From contig JAPLFL010000037.1 in the NCBI GenBank assembly GCA_026390695.1, forward strand, positions 1-64,000: DNA of 64,000 nt. Reading direction: 5' to 3'. How positions within the stretch are numbered: position 1 is the stretch's first letter; each line of letters opens with the position of its first letter. The position numbers and the translations under genes are program-made. Shown here piece by piece: positions 25,891 through 34,568 of this stretch. Origin of the DNA: Candidatus Kapaibacterium sp. Lineage in GTDB: Bacteria; Bacteroidota; Ignavibacteria; Kapaibacteriales; UBA2268. The notes below the pieces were generated by a model that was not told the DNA's origin, did not search any database, and saw only the letters and a list, made by a program, of their open reading frames with translations.

Positions 25891-26838
25891 ATGAACTTTA
25901 TTAAATATGCACTAATTTTGAATTTAATTATTACAATCGGAGCCTGCTCAATGGACGATAAAAATTTAAAAAACAATCTCAAACTCAACGAACTAAATGC
26001 TCAGGAACGAAGAGTTATAATCGATAAAGGAACTGAATCGCCTTACAGCGGCCAGTATTGGAACAGCAATGGGAAGGGAACCTATACATGCCGCCAGTGC
26101 AATTATTCACTCTATAAATCTACCGATAAATTCGATTCCCGTTGCGGCTGGCCAAGTTTTGACGATGAAATTCCAGGAGCTGTTCGACGCCAGTTAGACG
26201 CGGACGGTCAAAGAACAGAAATCTTATGTGCTCACTGCGGCGGGCATTTGGGACACGTTTTTGAAGGCGAGCTACTTACAGATAAGAATATCCGCCACTG
26301 CGTTAATTCAATATCCATTCAATTTGTTCCAGATAGCATTGACAGCAGTTCTTCAAATATTGGGCGCGCTCTTTTCGCATCTGGATGCTTTTGGGGAACA
26401 GAATATTTTATGCAAGCAGCAAAAGGCGTAATTAAAACTACTGTCGGCTATACAGGCGGTCATACTGTGAACCCGACATATAAAGAAGTCTGTACAGGAT
26501 CAACCGGTCACGCAGAAACAGTAGAAGTGCTTTTTGACAAATCTAAAACTAACTTCGAGGAACTTGCCAAATTATTCTTTGAAACGCATGATCCGGCCGA
26601 AGTCAATAGACAAGGACCCGATATTGGCAGCCAGTACAGAACAGCAATTTTTTATACTGATGATGATCAAAAAGATATTGCACTAAAGCTGAAAGCCATT
26701 CTTGAGAAAAAAGGTTTAAAAGTTGCAACCGAAATAACAAAATCCACCGCTTTTTATAAAGCAGAGGATTATCATCAACAATATTATAAAAATAACGGGA
26801 AACGCCCCTACTGCCATTTTTACACCAAACGTTTCTGA
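25891..26838 (+). CDS. msrBA: Lipoprotein MsrB-MsrA fusion, methionine sulfoxide reductase
   Basis: 315 residues. The lipobox TIGAC (C19) anchors it outside the cytoplasm. MsrB about 35-148: zinc ligands C67/C70 and C113/C116, GWPSF, and catalytic RHCVNS with C137. MsrA about 158-315: GCFWGTE with catalytic C166, GYTGG, GHAETV, and YHQQYY near the C-terminus. Together they reduce both sulfoxide epimers of methionine in exported proteins. The order B then A is the reverse of the common PilB-type and is frequent in Bacteroidota. The electron donor is not encoded nearby. Confidence 0.93.
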   Translation: MNFIKYALILNLIITIGACSMDDKNLKNNLKLNELNAQERRVIIDKGTESPYSGQYWNSNGKGTYTCRQCNYSLYKSTDKFDSRCGWPSFDDEIPGAVRRQLDADGQRTEILCAHCGGHLGHVFEGELLTDKNIRHCVNSISIQFVPDSIDSSSSNIGRALFASGCFWGTEYFMQAAKGVIKTTVGYTGGHTVNPTYKEVCTGSTGHAETVEVLFDKSKTNFEELAKLFFETHDPAEVNRQGPDIGSQYRTAIFYTDDDQKDIALKLKAILEKKGLKVATEITKSTAFYKAEDYHQQYYKNNGKRPYCHFYTKRF

Positions 26839-27058
26839 TTATTTTTGAGTTATGGGTTAGGAGTTAGGAATTAGGAATTATTTTTTGTTTTATGAGTGCA
26901 TTTATCCAAATGGGTTCATATTTTATTAATTTAAACTTTCCTCTTGTTAGTTAAATTATAAGAATTACAAGTATGTAATTTTTATGCATCTTAATAGTGT
27001 CTCAAAAACTTTGTAACGAGAAACAATAATGATAATTCTGATAATAAATATTAATTAA

Positions 27059-27089
27059 TTTGTATGAATGAATATTTTTATTAACTTTG
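27059..27089 (+). promoter_or_regulatory. Bacteroidota-type promoter of the multi-PAS kinase
   Basis: TTTG at 27059-27062 and TAACTTTG at 27082-27089 with exactly 19 bp between, the primary sigma consensus of Bacteroidota. The start codon is 30 bp downstream of the -7 box. Confidence 0.65.
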
Positions 27090-27118
27090 TGCTGGAATAA
27101 TTGAAACAACTAAATTTT

Positions 27119-29668
27119 ATGAACATTACAAAAATAGAAGAACTACAAAAAGAAATAGAATTTCTCAAGAAGGAGAATGAATCTCTAAAATATTCATTTC
27201 AAGAAGATATTAAACAACATATTCAAACCGAAGAAGCACTACAAAAACTCCTTTCATTGACCGATGCTGCATTTGAATCCATTCATAGTGGGATTCTTGT
27301 TATTGATAATGAGGGAAAAGTATTGAAATATAATAGCCGATTTTCTGAGATGTGGTGTATTCCTGAAGACATTTTAAACTCAGGCGAAGATAAACTGCTT
27401 TTAGATTACGCGGTTCAGAAGTTAGCAGATCCTCAGGAGTTTATATCTAAGGTTGAGGAATTATACAATACTCCTGATGCTGAATCTTATGATATTTTAT
27501 ATTTTACAGATGGACTTATTTTCGAGAGAATTTCAAAACCTATGTATTCTCAAGGTGAACCAAAAGGGAGAGTCTGGTCTTTTTTTGATATTACAGAGAG
27601 AAAAAGGACGGAAGATGCGTTAATACGTAGCCAATATCTTTACAGATTACTTGCTGATAATATTTCCGATATTATTTGGATTTTGGATTTTTCTGGAAAA
27701 TACCTGTACATTAGCCCATCTGTTGAGAGATTATCTGGATTTACCGTGGAAGAAGTGATGACCAATCCGGTTATCAACTTTTATACTCCAGGTTCGCAGC
27801 AAATTGTGGCTGAACATTTAATGAAATTCAATCAATTATTAACTCAGAATGTTCCATTAGTGGGAGTAAATGAAGTTTTCCAGTTAGAGGCTCTTCGTAA
27901 AGATGGCAGCAGCATTTGGATTGAAGTCCGAGAATCAATAATTTACAGCGAACATGAAAAGCAGCACATCATTGTTGGCTCAACAATTAATATTAATGAT
28001 CGAAAGAAAAAAGAGGAGATGCTCAGTGAAAGAGAAGAATATTTTCGTGCAATTTTTGAAAATAGTTCATCTTCCATGCTTATTGTTGAGACTGATACTT
28101 CAGTTTCAATGGCTAATGAAGAATTATGCCGGCTAAGCGGATATAGCAAACAGGAAATGAAAGAAATGAGCTGGACTCAGGTTGTGCATCCCGAAGACCT
28201 CGAGCGTATGATGGATTACAATAAAAAAAGATTAATTGACCCCTATAGTGTTCCCGATAAATATGAAGCAAGGATGTTTACAAAGTTTGGTGAACTGCGT
28301 TACGTTCTTCTATCTACTTCATTATTGAGTAATTACAAACTTATTGTTTCATTAGTTGATATTACCGAACGCAAACGCATGGAGGAAGCTTTAAAAGATA
28401 GTGAAGGCAAATTAAAACTCTTATCATCTATGGCTTCAGAAATGCTTAATCTGCACGATCCCGATAGTATTTACAAATATATTGCTGATAATTTAAGCAA
28501 ACAGCTTCTTGATACAATTATACTTTGTATTTCAATCGACGAACCAAATAAAATTACAACCTTTGAATCTGTTGCTGGAATCAGCAATAATTTGCTTAAA
28601 AAAGTATTAAGTATTACTGGATTTAATCCCGTTGGTAAAACTTACAAATTAATTCCATCTCATTATGAATATTTCAATTCCGGGAATCTATATGAATATA
28701 TCGGAGGATTAGCCGGTTATTCAGGCCCCGAATTCCCGAATATTGCAGCAAAAGCAATTGAAAAGCTAATTGGATTACATAAAATTTATTCAATTGGCAT
28801 TAAAAAAGAAAACAAACTATTGGCTGCTATTCATTTCTTCACATTTAACAAAAAAGAAATTCACGAAACTAATTTTATTGAAGCATTTATTAAGCAGGCC
28901 GGAACGATTTTACAGAAGAAATTATCGGAAAATGCTCTGATACTTAATGAAATTAAACTTAAAGAGATTAATTCTCAGAAAGATAAATTCTTTTCAATAA
29001 TTGCACATGATATTAAAGGGCCATTTACCGGTTTTTTAGGATTAACCAAGGTGATTTCTGAAGAATTTAACGAATTAACAATGTCTGAATTGCAAGAAAT
29101 TAGTCTGAATTTGCACGAATCTGCTAATAATCTATATAAACTTTTGGAAAACCTACTTGAATGGTCAAGAATGCAAAGAGGAGTTACTGCATTCAATCCG
29201 GATTCGCTGCTTCTTCATTCTTTAGTCTATCAGAATATAAACATTGTACATGAATTTGCCAAGCAAAAAGAAATTACGCTTTTCAATTTAATTCCTGACA
29301 ATTTATACGTAACGGCTGATATTCCGATGCTCAATACAGTATTTAGAAATCTTATTTCCAATGCAATTAAATTCACTCCAAGAGCTGGGAAAATTGAAAT
29401 TGGTGCTAATATTAAATCTTCTAAGGCATCGGAAGATAAAATAATTATTTACGTAAAAGACAATGGCATTGGAATTGATGAAAATACGATTGACAAACTA
29501 TTTCAAATAGATCAGAAAATATCGCGTCCGGGCACGGAGAATGAACCGAGCACGGGGTTAGGTCTTTTATTATGTAAGGAATTTATTGAAAAGCATGGCG
29601 GCAATATTTGGGCGGAAAGTAAAGAAGGAAAAGGCACTACGTTCTATTTTACATTAGCTGAGAATTAA
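27119..29668 (+). CDS. Soluble multi-PAS histidine kinase
   Basis: 849 residues from the ATG at 27119 (a TTG 18 bp upstream is in frame). Order: coiled coil 1-45, three PAS/PAC domains (about 50-160, 165-295, 300-415; each closed by a DITERK or NINDRK motif), a GAF-like region (about 425-610), HisKA with FFSIIAHDIKGPF (H near 629), and an ATPase with NLISNAIKF, DNGIGID and STGLGLLLCKEF. No TM segment, so it senses cytosolic cues, perhaps redox or ligand through PAS/GAF. No response regulator is adjacent. The C-terminal half is a close relative in style of the kinase at 23353-25008. Confidence 0.9.
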   Translation: MNITKIEELQKEIEFLKKENESLKYSFQEDIKQHIQTEEALQKLLSLTDAAFESIHSGILVIDNEGKVLKYNSRFSEMWCIPEDILNSGEDKLLLDYAVQKLADPQEFISKVEELYNTPDAESYDILYFTDGLIFERISKPMYSQGEPKGRVWSFFDITERKRTEDALIRSQYLYRLLADNISDIIWILDFSGKYLYISPSVERLSGFTVEEVMTNPVINFYTPGSQQIVAEHLMKFNQLLTQNVPLVGVNEVFQLEALRKDGSSIWIEVRESIIYSEHEKQHIIVGSTININDRKKKEEMLSEREEYFRAIFENSSSSMLIVETDTSVSMANEELCRLSGYSKQEMKEMSWTQVVHPEDLERMMDYNKKRLIDPYSVPDKYEARMFTKFGELRYVLLSTSLLSNYKLIVSLVDITERKRMEEALKDSEGKLKLLSSMASEMLNLHDPDSIYKYIADNLSKQLLDTIILCISIDEPNKITTFESVAGISNNLLKKVLSITGFNPVGKTYKLIPSHYEYFNSGNLYEYIGGLAGYSGPEFPNIAAKAIEKLIGLHKIYSIGIKKENKLLAAIHFFTFNKKEIHETNFIEAFIKQAGTILQKKLSENALILNEIKLKEINSQKDKFFSIIAHDIKGPFTGFLGLTKVISEEFNELTMSELQEISLNLHESANNLYKLLENLLEWSRMQRGVTAFNPDSLLLHSLVYQNINIVHEFAKQKEITLFNLIPDNLYVTADIPMLNTVFRNLISNAIKFTPRAGKIEIGANIKSSKASEDKIIIYVKDNGIGIDENTIDKLFQIDQKISRPGTENEPSTGLGLLLCKEFIEKHGGNIWAESKEGKGTTFYFTLAEN

Positions 29669-29735
29669 ATTTAATCACAAGGTACAAAAGATTTTAATAT
29701 AAATAATTAATGCCGTCTTTTATGATACTTGCTAC

Positions 29736-29890
29736 CATTCCTGCGAATGATGAAGTGTGAAATGATAATTTTCCTGTCATTCCTGCGAATGATGAAGTGT
29801 GAAATGATAATTTTCCTGTCATTCCTACGAATGATGAAGTGTGAAATTATAATTTCCCTGTCATTCCTGCGAATGCAGGAATCCCCAAAA
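29736..29890. repeat. 42-bp tandem array built from the GTCATTCCTGCGAATG palindrome
   Basis: Three full units start at 29736, 29778 and 29820 (CATTCCTGCGAATGATGAAG followed by TGTGAAATGATAATTTTCCT). A fourth partial copy from 29862 ends in the normal GCAGGAATCCCC form. It occupies much of the 346-bp gap before gpmI; the rest shows no gene. Confidence 0.9.
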
Positions 29891-30014
29891 GTGAACTGGT
29901 AGTAAGGATTTCGGTATTGGAGCGAATGACATTTTTAATTAATATTCTACCTTCAAGGTAGTCCCGTTTATAAAGACATTAAAATTTAATCAATTATTAT
30001 TTAATAGTAACTAT

Positions 30015-31541
30015 ATGAAAACAAATAAAAAATTCCTTCTAATGATCTTAGACGGCTGGGGAATTGGAAATAAATCCGAATCAGACGTAATCTCCAGCGG
30101 AAATACTCCGTTTATCGACTCGTTAATTCAAAAATATCCAAATTCACAACTCTTAACCTGTGGCGAAAGCGTCGGCTTACCTGACGGACAGATGGGTAAC
30201 TCCGAAGTTGGCCATCTCAATATTGGAGCAGGCCGCGTTGTTTATCAGGATCTTGTAAGAATCAATAAGGAATGTGAATCTAATGCTATCGCAACCAATC
30301 AGGTTATCGTCGAAGCATTTAATTATGCCCGCGATAATGACAAAAGCATTCATTTCATTGGACTTGTTTCCGATGGAGGCGTTCATTCGAGTGATTTGCA
30401 TCTTTATAAACTTTGCGATATTGCCCGTGATCACGGATTATCAAAAGTTTATATTCATGCACTCATGGATGGCCGTGATTGTGATCCACGAAGCGGTTTA
30501 AAGTTTATGAAAAACCTTGAAAAGCATCTCAAAACATCTTCGGGAAAAGTCGCTTCGGTTTGTGGCCGCTATTATACCATGGATAGAGATAAACGTTGGG
30601 AACGAATCAAATTAGGATATGATTTAATGGTAAACGGCATCGGTGAAAAATATACAAATTCAATTCAAGCAATCGAATCTTCCTACGCAAACGATCTAAC
30701 AGATGAATTTATCAAACCTGCACTAATTGTTAATGAAAACGGCGAACCGGTCACAACGATTCAAGCCGGAGATGTTGTATTTTGTTTCAATTTTCGCACC
30801 GACCGACTTCGCGAAATTACCACCGTACTCACTCAAAAAGATATGCCCGATTTTGAAATGAAAACCATGGATTTGTATTATGTAACAATGACCTGTTATA
30901 ATGAATCCTTCAAAAATGTTCATCTCGTTTATGAAAAAGATAATCTAAATAACACATTGGGTGAAATATTTTCAAAAGCTCATAAAATACAGCTTCGTAT
31001 TGCTGAAACCGAAAAATATCCGCATGTTACATTCTTTTTCTCCGGTGGACGCGAAGATATATTTGAAAATGAAGAACGAATTATGATTCCTTCGCCAAAA
31101 GTTGCGACTTACGACCTCCAACCCGAAATGAGCGCATATTTAGTACGCGATGCACTGATTGAGGAAATAAAAAAGCAAAAATTTGATTTTATATGCCTCA
31201 ACTTTGCAAATGGAGATATGGTTGGCCACACGGGAATTTATCCTGCAATATTAGAAGCCGTAGAAGTAGTTGATAATTGTGTGCGCGAAGTAATTAATAC
31301 TGCCCGCGAAAACGGATATTCGGCAATTATCATGGCAGATCATGGAAATGCAGACTTTGCAATTAACGAAGACGGCTCTCCAAATACGGCACATTCACTG
31401 AATCCTGTGCCATGTATATTAATTGATGAAAACTATTCAGTAATAAAAGACGGAGTATTAGCAGATATAGCCCCAACAATTCTGAAAATATTAAACATGG
31501 AAATTCCAAAAGAAATGACAGGAAAAGTTCTTGTGGAATAG
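30015..31541 (+). CDS. gpmI: 2,3-bisphosphoglycerate-independent phosphoglycerate mutase
   Basis: 508 residues, full family length. It interconverts 3- and 2-phosphoglycerate in glycolysis, using two metal ions. Metal ligand D13 lies in MILDGWG; the phospho-accepting serine is S63 in GQMGNSEVGHLNIGAG. Further signatures are HFIGLVSDGGVHS, MDGRDCDPRSG, FNFRTDRLREI, NFANGDMVGHTG and IIMADHGNAD near the C-terminus. It stands alone after a repeat-filled gap. Confidence 0.96.
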   Translation: MKTNKKFLLMILDGWGIGNKSESDVISSGNTPFIDSLIQKYPNSQLLTCGESVGLPDGQMGNSEVGHLNIGAGRVVYQDLVRINKECESNAIATNQVIVEAFNYARDNDKSIHFIGLVSDGGVHSSDLHLYKLCDIARDHGLSKVYIHALMDGRDCDPRSGLKFMKNLEKHLKTSSGKVASVCGRYYTMDRDKRWERIKLGYDLMVNGIGEKYTNSIQAIESSYANDLTDEFIKPALIVNENGEPVTTIQAGDVVFCFNFRTDRLREITTVLTQKDMPDFEMKTMDLYYVTMTCYNESFKNVHLVYEKDNLNNTLGEIFSKAHKIQLRIAETEKYPHVTFFFSGGREDIFENEERIMIPSPKVATYDLQPEMSAYLVRDALIEEIKKQKFDFICLNFANGDMVGHTGIYPAILEAVEVVDNCVREVINTARENGYSAIIMADHGNADFAINEDGSPNTAHSLNPVPCILIDENYSVIKDGVLADIAPTILKILNMEIPKEMTGKVLVE

Positions 31542-31610
31542 AAAAAGAATTATCCAAATCATTTCCGTAATATTGCATTTTATACGTTCATTGATAAATT
31601 TTTAAGAAAA
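31542..31610. other. Short spacer after gpmI
   Basis: No gene; leads into the C-rich hairpin repeat at 31611, which may act as the gpmI terminator. Confidence 0.4.
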
Positions 31611-31686
31611 TCCCCCCTGCCCCCCTCTTTCAAAGGAGGGTGAAGAATTGGATTTGTCCCCCACCCGAAAAAGGGGGTTAGGGGGA
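31611..31686. repeat. C/G-rich mobile hairpin, copy 1
   Basis: TCCCCCCTGCCCCCCTCTTT ... AAAAAGGGGGTTAGGGGGA: the C-rich left arm pairs imperfectly with the G-rich right arm. A second copy is at 38313-38390, about 85% alike including the loop (GAAGAA-TTGGATTTGT). The GC content contrasts sharply with the surroundings. Confidence 0.85.
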
Positions 31687-31791
31687 ATTTCTTCTCTCTG
31701 CATTAAAAACCGTCCTTCGATAAAAATCATTCCTAATTATTAGATTCATTTCCATACAAACATGAATTTTTATATTAATAATCATAATTTA

Positions 31792-32010
31792 TTAATATAA
31801 ATTATATTTCGTCGCTGGAAATTTATCTTTCAACGACTGCATATTATCTTCCGTCGCTGGAAATTTATCTTGCAACGACTGCAAACTATCTTCCGTCGCT
31901 GGAAATTTATTTTTCAACGACTGCATATTATCTTCCGTCGCTGGAAATTTATCTTGCAACGACTGCAAACTATCTTCCGTCGCTGGAAATTTATCTTTCA
32001 ACGGCTGCAA
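31792..32010 (-). CDS. Mini-ORF C: 14-residue (2 x 7) repeat peptide
   Basis: 72 residues on the minus strand from an ATG at 32010: alternating heptapeptides DKFPATE and DNMQSLK / DSLQSLQ, so the DNA period is 42 bp = 2 x 21 (about 31806-32005, nearly five units). Acidic and basic residues alternate, and it could form a coiled coil. No family is recognised; KFPATED recalls the KFQATDA coil of the nuclease at 4854-5438. Coding is uncertain. Confidence 0.35.
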   Translation of the reverse strand: MQPLKDKFPATEDSLQSLQDKFPATEDNMQSLKNKFPATEDSLQSLQDKFPATEDNMQSLKDKFPATKYNLY

Positions 32011-32104
32011 ATTATCTTTCTTTAAAAAATTATTTGGTTTTTAACTATAATTTTCGTAATTTGGTAATGGTTTATTTTTTTACATTTTAAAAAGAGGTTT
32101 TTTT

Positions 32105-33061
32105 ATGGCTAACAATTCCGATATTATGAGAAATTATCGCATTCCCGATGGCGAACTCGCACTTTTTACTAATAGTCTGACTATTGCTATGACGCGGGAT
32201 CTGACTGAACTGACCGACTACGGCATTACAAGTACGAAAATTACTGCTCTAACTACTCTGTGTACTGCTTTTCAGGCGCTGCCCGATGATAGTATTTATC
32301 GCACCGATCTGAGTGATGCGGTGGAGCAGCGGGACACGGCTAAAAATGCAGTTTTGAATATTATGCGTAGTATTTCCGTGCGAGCTAAGGCTGTTTTCGG
32401 GGATAATTCCGCGAAATACAGATCGATGTCGCCGGGAAATATTTCTAAATTTAATGATTCTGAGCTGTTGGTTTCGGCTCGTCAGGTGCATGGCGCGGCT
32501 CTCACGAATGTTACTGCACTTACGCCTGAAGGAATTACTTCAACTTATCTGACGGCTTTTAATGCGGACATTACGACTTTTGAAACGTCACTTATTACAA
32601 TTGCCGAAAGGAGAATTACGCGCGACGATTCGTCGGAAGCGAGAGTTGTAACCGGAAATGAACTCTACGCATTGGTGGCGAAGTATTGCGATTATGGCAA
32701 AACGATTTGGGATGGCGTGAGTCCGTCTAAGTACAATGATTATGTTATTTACGGCGGAAGCAGCTCTGGTCTCGGTGCTCCGACGGGTTTTGACGGGATA
32801 TTCGGGCTGGTTCCGGCGCCGCATATTGATATGACTTGGGGATCGGTTACGGGTGCAACTAATTACGATATATTTTATTCGCAGGTGGAGCTTGGACAGC
32901 CGGCTGGCACTTATTCCTTACAGCAGAATATTGCATCTGCGCCTGCGACGATGACCCCGCTACCTGATAAGCAGTATTATTTTTACGTGGTAGCGAAGAA
33001 TTCCACGGTGACGAGCGGTCATAGCACGGTTGTGAGCGTGAATACGGTGATTTCGGTTTAA
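32105..33061 (+). CDS. Hypothetical protein with duplicated helical part and C-terminal FN3-like domain
   Basis: 318 residues, no signal peptide. Two related helical segments (about 20-110 and 115-205) share the phrase LT-x-x-GITST-(K/Y)-(I/L)-TA. A fibronectin type III-like domain closes the protein (about 235-318, PHIDMTWGSVTGATNYDIFYS, YYFYVVAKNS). Its G+C content is visibly higher than that of the flanking genes. A purine-rich AAAAAGAGG lies 8-14 bp before the ATG. I do not recognise the family; the lack of an export signal is odd for an FN3 protein. Low-complexity repeat text follows the stop. Confidence 0.65.
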   Translation: MANNSDIMRNYRIPDGELALFTNSLTIAMTRDLTELTDYGITSTKITALTTLCTAFQALPDDSIYRTDLSDAVEQRDTAKNAVLNIMRSISVRAKAVFGDNSAKYRSMSPGNISKFNDSELLVSARQVHGAALTNVTALTPEGITSTYLTAFNADITTFETSLITIAERRITRDDSSEARVVTGNELYALVAKYCDYGKTIWDGVSPSKYNDYVIYGGSSSGLGAPTGFDGIFGLVPAPHIDMTWGSVTGATNYDIFYSQVELGQPAGTYSLQQNIASAPATMTPLPDKQYYFYVVAKNSTVTSGHSTVVSVNTVISV

Positions 33062-33105
33062 TGTAGAATTAAGAATTAAAAATTAGGAATGAAAGAAAGA
33101 AAATT

Positions 33106-33675
33106 ATGATTTACTTAAAAATAAGTTCTATCATACAATTTTGTTTAGTTATTGTATCTTGTTCAATTATTTATTCATGCAGTTCAATGAAAATTGATAA
33201 AAAGCTTTATCATCGTGAGAATAATCCTGAATCGCAATTATTGAATGAATATATTATTGCATTTATTGAAAATACTGAACCATTTCATTTTGGAGATAAT
33301 ATATTTTTAGAGGATTCCTTATATTATAGAAAGAAACCATTTTGCTGTTTTGATATAAGTAAGTATCCAGATTCATTATTTCGTGAAGCGCATCTTGATC
33401 TTAAGGATTCAAAAGGAACAAATATTGGAATAAATTTTTCACAATTAAAGAATCTTAGTAATCTTAAAGTTTATCCAGGTAAACCAAAAGAAAGTGATGG
33501 TAATAATTGGAGTTTTAGAATATCTCTTCCGGGGTTTAGCAAGGATTCAACACATATTGTTTTTATAAGTTCATATTATTGCGGACCATTAAGTGCTTCA
33601 ATAGATGTAAATTTTATGAAAAAAGTGAATGGTGAATGGATTTATGTTGGTAGAAGGAATATTATGATGTCTTAA
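33106..33675 (+). CDS. Small lipoprotein, unknown function
   Basis: 189 residues. The N-terminal hydrophobic run ends in VIVSC (C19) and IIYSC (C25); either could be the lipidated cysteine. The body is beta-rich and has a C-terminal VNGEWIYVGRRNIMMS, as in small DUF-type lipoproteins of Bacteroidota. A paired cysteine motif KPFCCFD is near residue 85. No family can be named. Confidence 0.6.
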   Translation: MIYLKISSIIQFCLVIVSCSIIYSCSSMKIDKKLYHRENNPESQLLNEYIIAFIENTEPFHFGDNIFLEDSLYYRKKPFCCFDISKYPDSLFREAHLDLKDSKGTNIGINFSQLKNLSNLKVYPGKPKESDGNNWSFRISLPGFSKDSTHIVFISSYYCGPLSASIDVNFMKKVNGEWIYVGRRNIMMS

Positions 33676-33719
33676 TAATCAGTAATCATTTTTACCTACC
33701 TTTCAAAGCAGTGCGTATT

Positions 33720-33790
33720 ATGTAAAATGAATAATGCAGAATGTAAATCCAGCATTTTAAATTCTGCATTGAAGAAGCATTTTGAATAAA
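33720..33790. repeat. R2 family repeat, copy near the AbrB/PIN module
   Basis: AAAATGAATAATGCAGAATG, then CCAGCATTTTAAATTCTGCA and TTGAAGAAGCATTTTG. The AATGCAGAAT and ATTCTGCATT arms are inverted repeats. Related copies: 34500-34566, 36550-36625, 37148-37262, 38047-38085. Confidence 0.7.
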
Positions 33791-33851
33791 TGAAATATAT
33801 TATAAATATACTCGTCAACATACATTTTTTACTATTTACCGGAGATTCATT

Positions 33852-34058
33852 ATGTCTTACGTTACTGTAAACAGCGATTACAAAATTGAGATTCCTACGG
33901 ACATCATAAAGTCAATTAATGCTTTGCCCGGTCAGAAATTTCAGGTTCTTAAATTTAATAACCGCATTGAAATAATTAAAGTCAAGCCATTATCGGAAGC
34001 ACGCGGTTTTCTTGAGGGTATTGAAACGGATGTTCCACGCGAGGCTGATAGAATATGA
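33852..34058 (+). CDS. AbrB/MazE-family antitoxin (PIN-associated)
   Basis: 68 residues of the swapped-hairpin AbrB type: YKIEIPTDIIKSINALPGQKF then FNNRIEIIKVKPLSEARGFLEGI. The C-terminal part (RGFLEGIETDVPREADR) is the typical VapB tail that blocks a PIN toxin. Its stop overlaps the start of the PIN frame by 4 bp (ATGA). The partner toxin is frameshifted, so this antitoxin may now be unopposed. Confidence 0.85.
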   Translation: MSYVTVNSDYKIEIPTDIIKSINALPGQKFQVLKFNNRIEIIKVKPLSEARGFLEGIETDVPREADRI

Positions 34059-34449
34059 ATATAGTTGATTCATCCGGCTGGCCCCCGAACTGGCCCCCGA
34101 ATACTTTAGCAATGCCGATAATGCCGAATATTTTAGCACGATAATCAATAATTTTGAAGAATTGATTGTTCCTTCGATAACAATTACAGAAGTTTTCAAA
34201 AGAGTATTTCATCAACGAGGTGAAGAATCGGCATTGGAATCAATTGCATATATGCACTTTGGGGAAATTGTAAGTTTGACTGATGAAATTGCATTGGATG
34301 CAGCATATTTGGGTTTGGAACACAAATTACCAATCGCTGATTCAATAATATTATCAACTGCGAGAACGTATAATTGTACTTTATTCACACAAGATTCTGA
34401 TTTTGAGAATATTGATGATGTTGTTTTTATAAGGAAGAAGAAAAAGTGA
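34055..34449 (+). pseudogene. PIN-domain (VapC) toxin, frameshifted
   Basis: The ATG at 34055 opens MNIVDSSGW, the PIN start with the first catalytic aspartate, but this frame stops at about 34142. The remainder of a PIN domain (NAEYFSTIINNFEELIVPS, ITEVFKRV, then PIADSIILSTARTY, LFTQDSDF) lies in another frame, continuous to 34449. The shift falls at a 12-bp direct duplication, CTGGCCCCCGAA (34078-34101). Deletion of four bases in a CTGG repeat would explain it. The toxin is probably inactive; sequencing error or slippage-based phase switching are alternatives. Confidence 0.8.
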
Positions 34450-34470
34450 TTAGCTTTCCTTCTCTTCTTA

Positions 34471-34566
34471 TTTCCATCTGCCTTTCAGAGCAGGGGGATT
34501 TATTAATGTAAAATGAATAATGCAGAATGGAAAACCAAAATCAGTCTGAATTGAAGAAGCATTTTA
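34471..34566. repeat. R2 repeat, copy 1
   Basis: TTTCCATCTGCCTTTCAGAG CAGGGGG motif followed by the AATGCAGAATG / GAAGAAGCATTTT block. The motif recurs at 36519, 38005 and 38276. Confidence 0.75.
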
Positions 34567-34568
34567 CA

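Noticed and set aside
26840-26885. GAGTTAGGAATTAGGAATTA text, also near 20710 and 33065
   Set aside because: Low-complexity repeat common in such genomes; no structure or position rule that would make it a feature.
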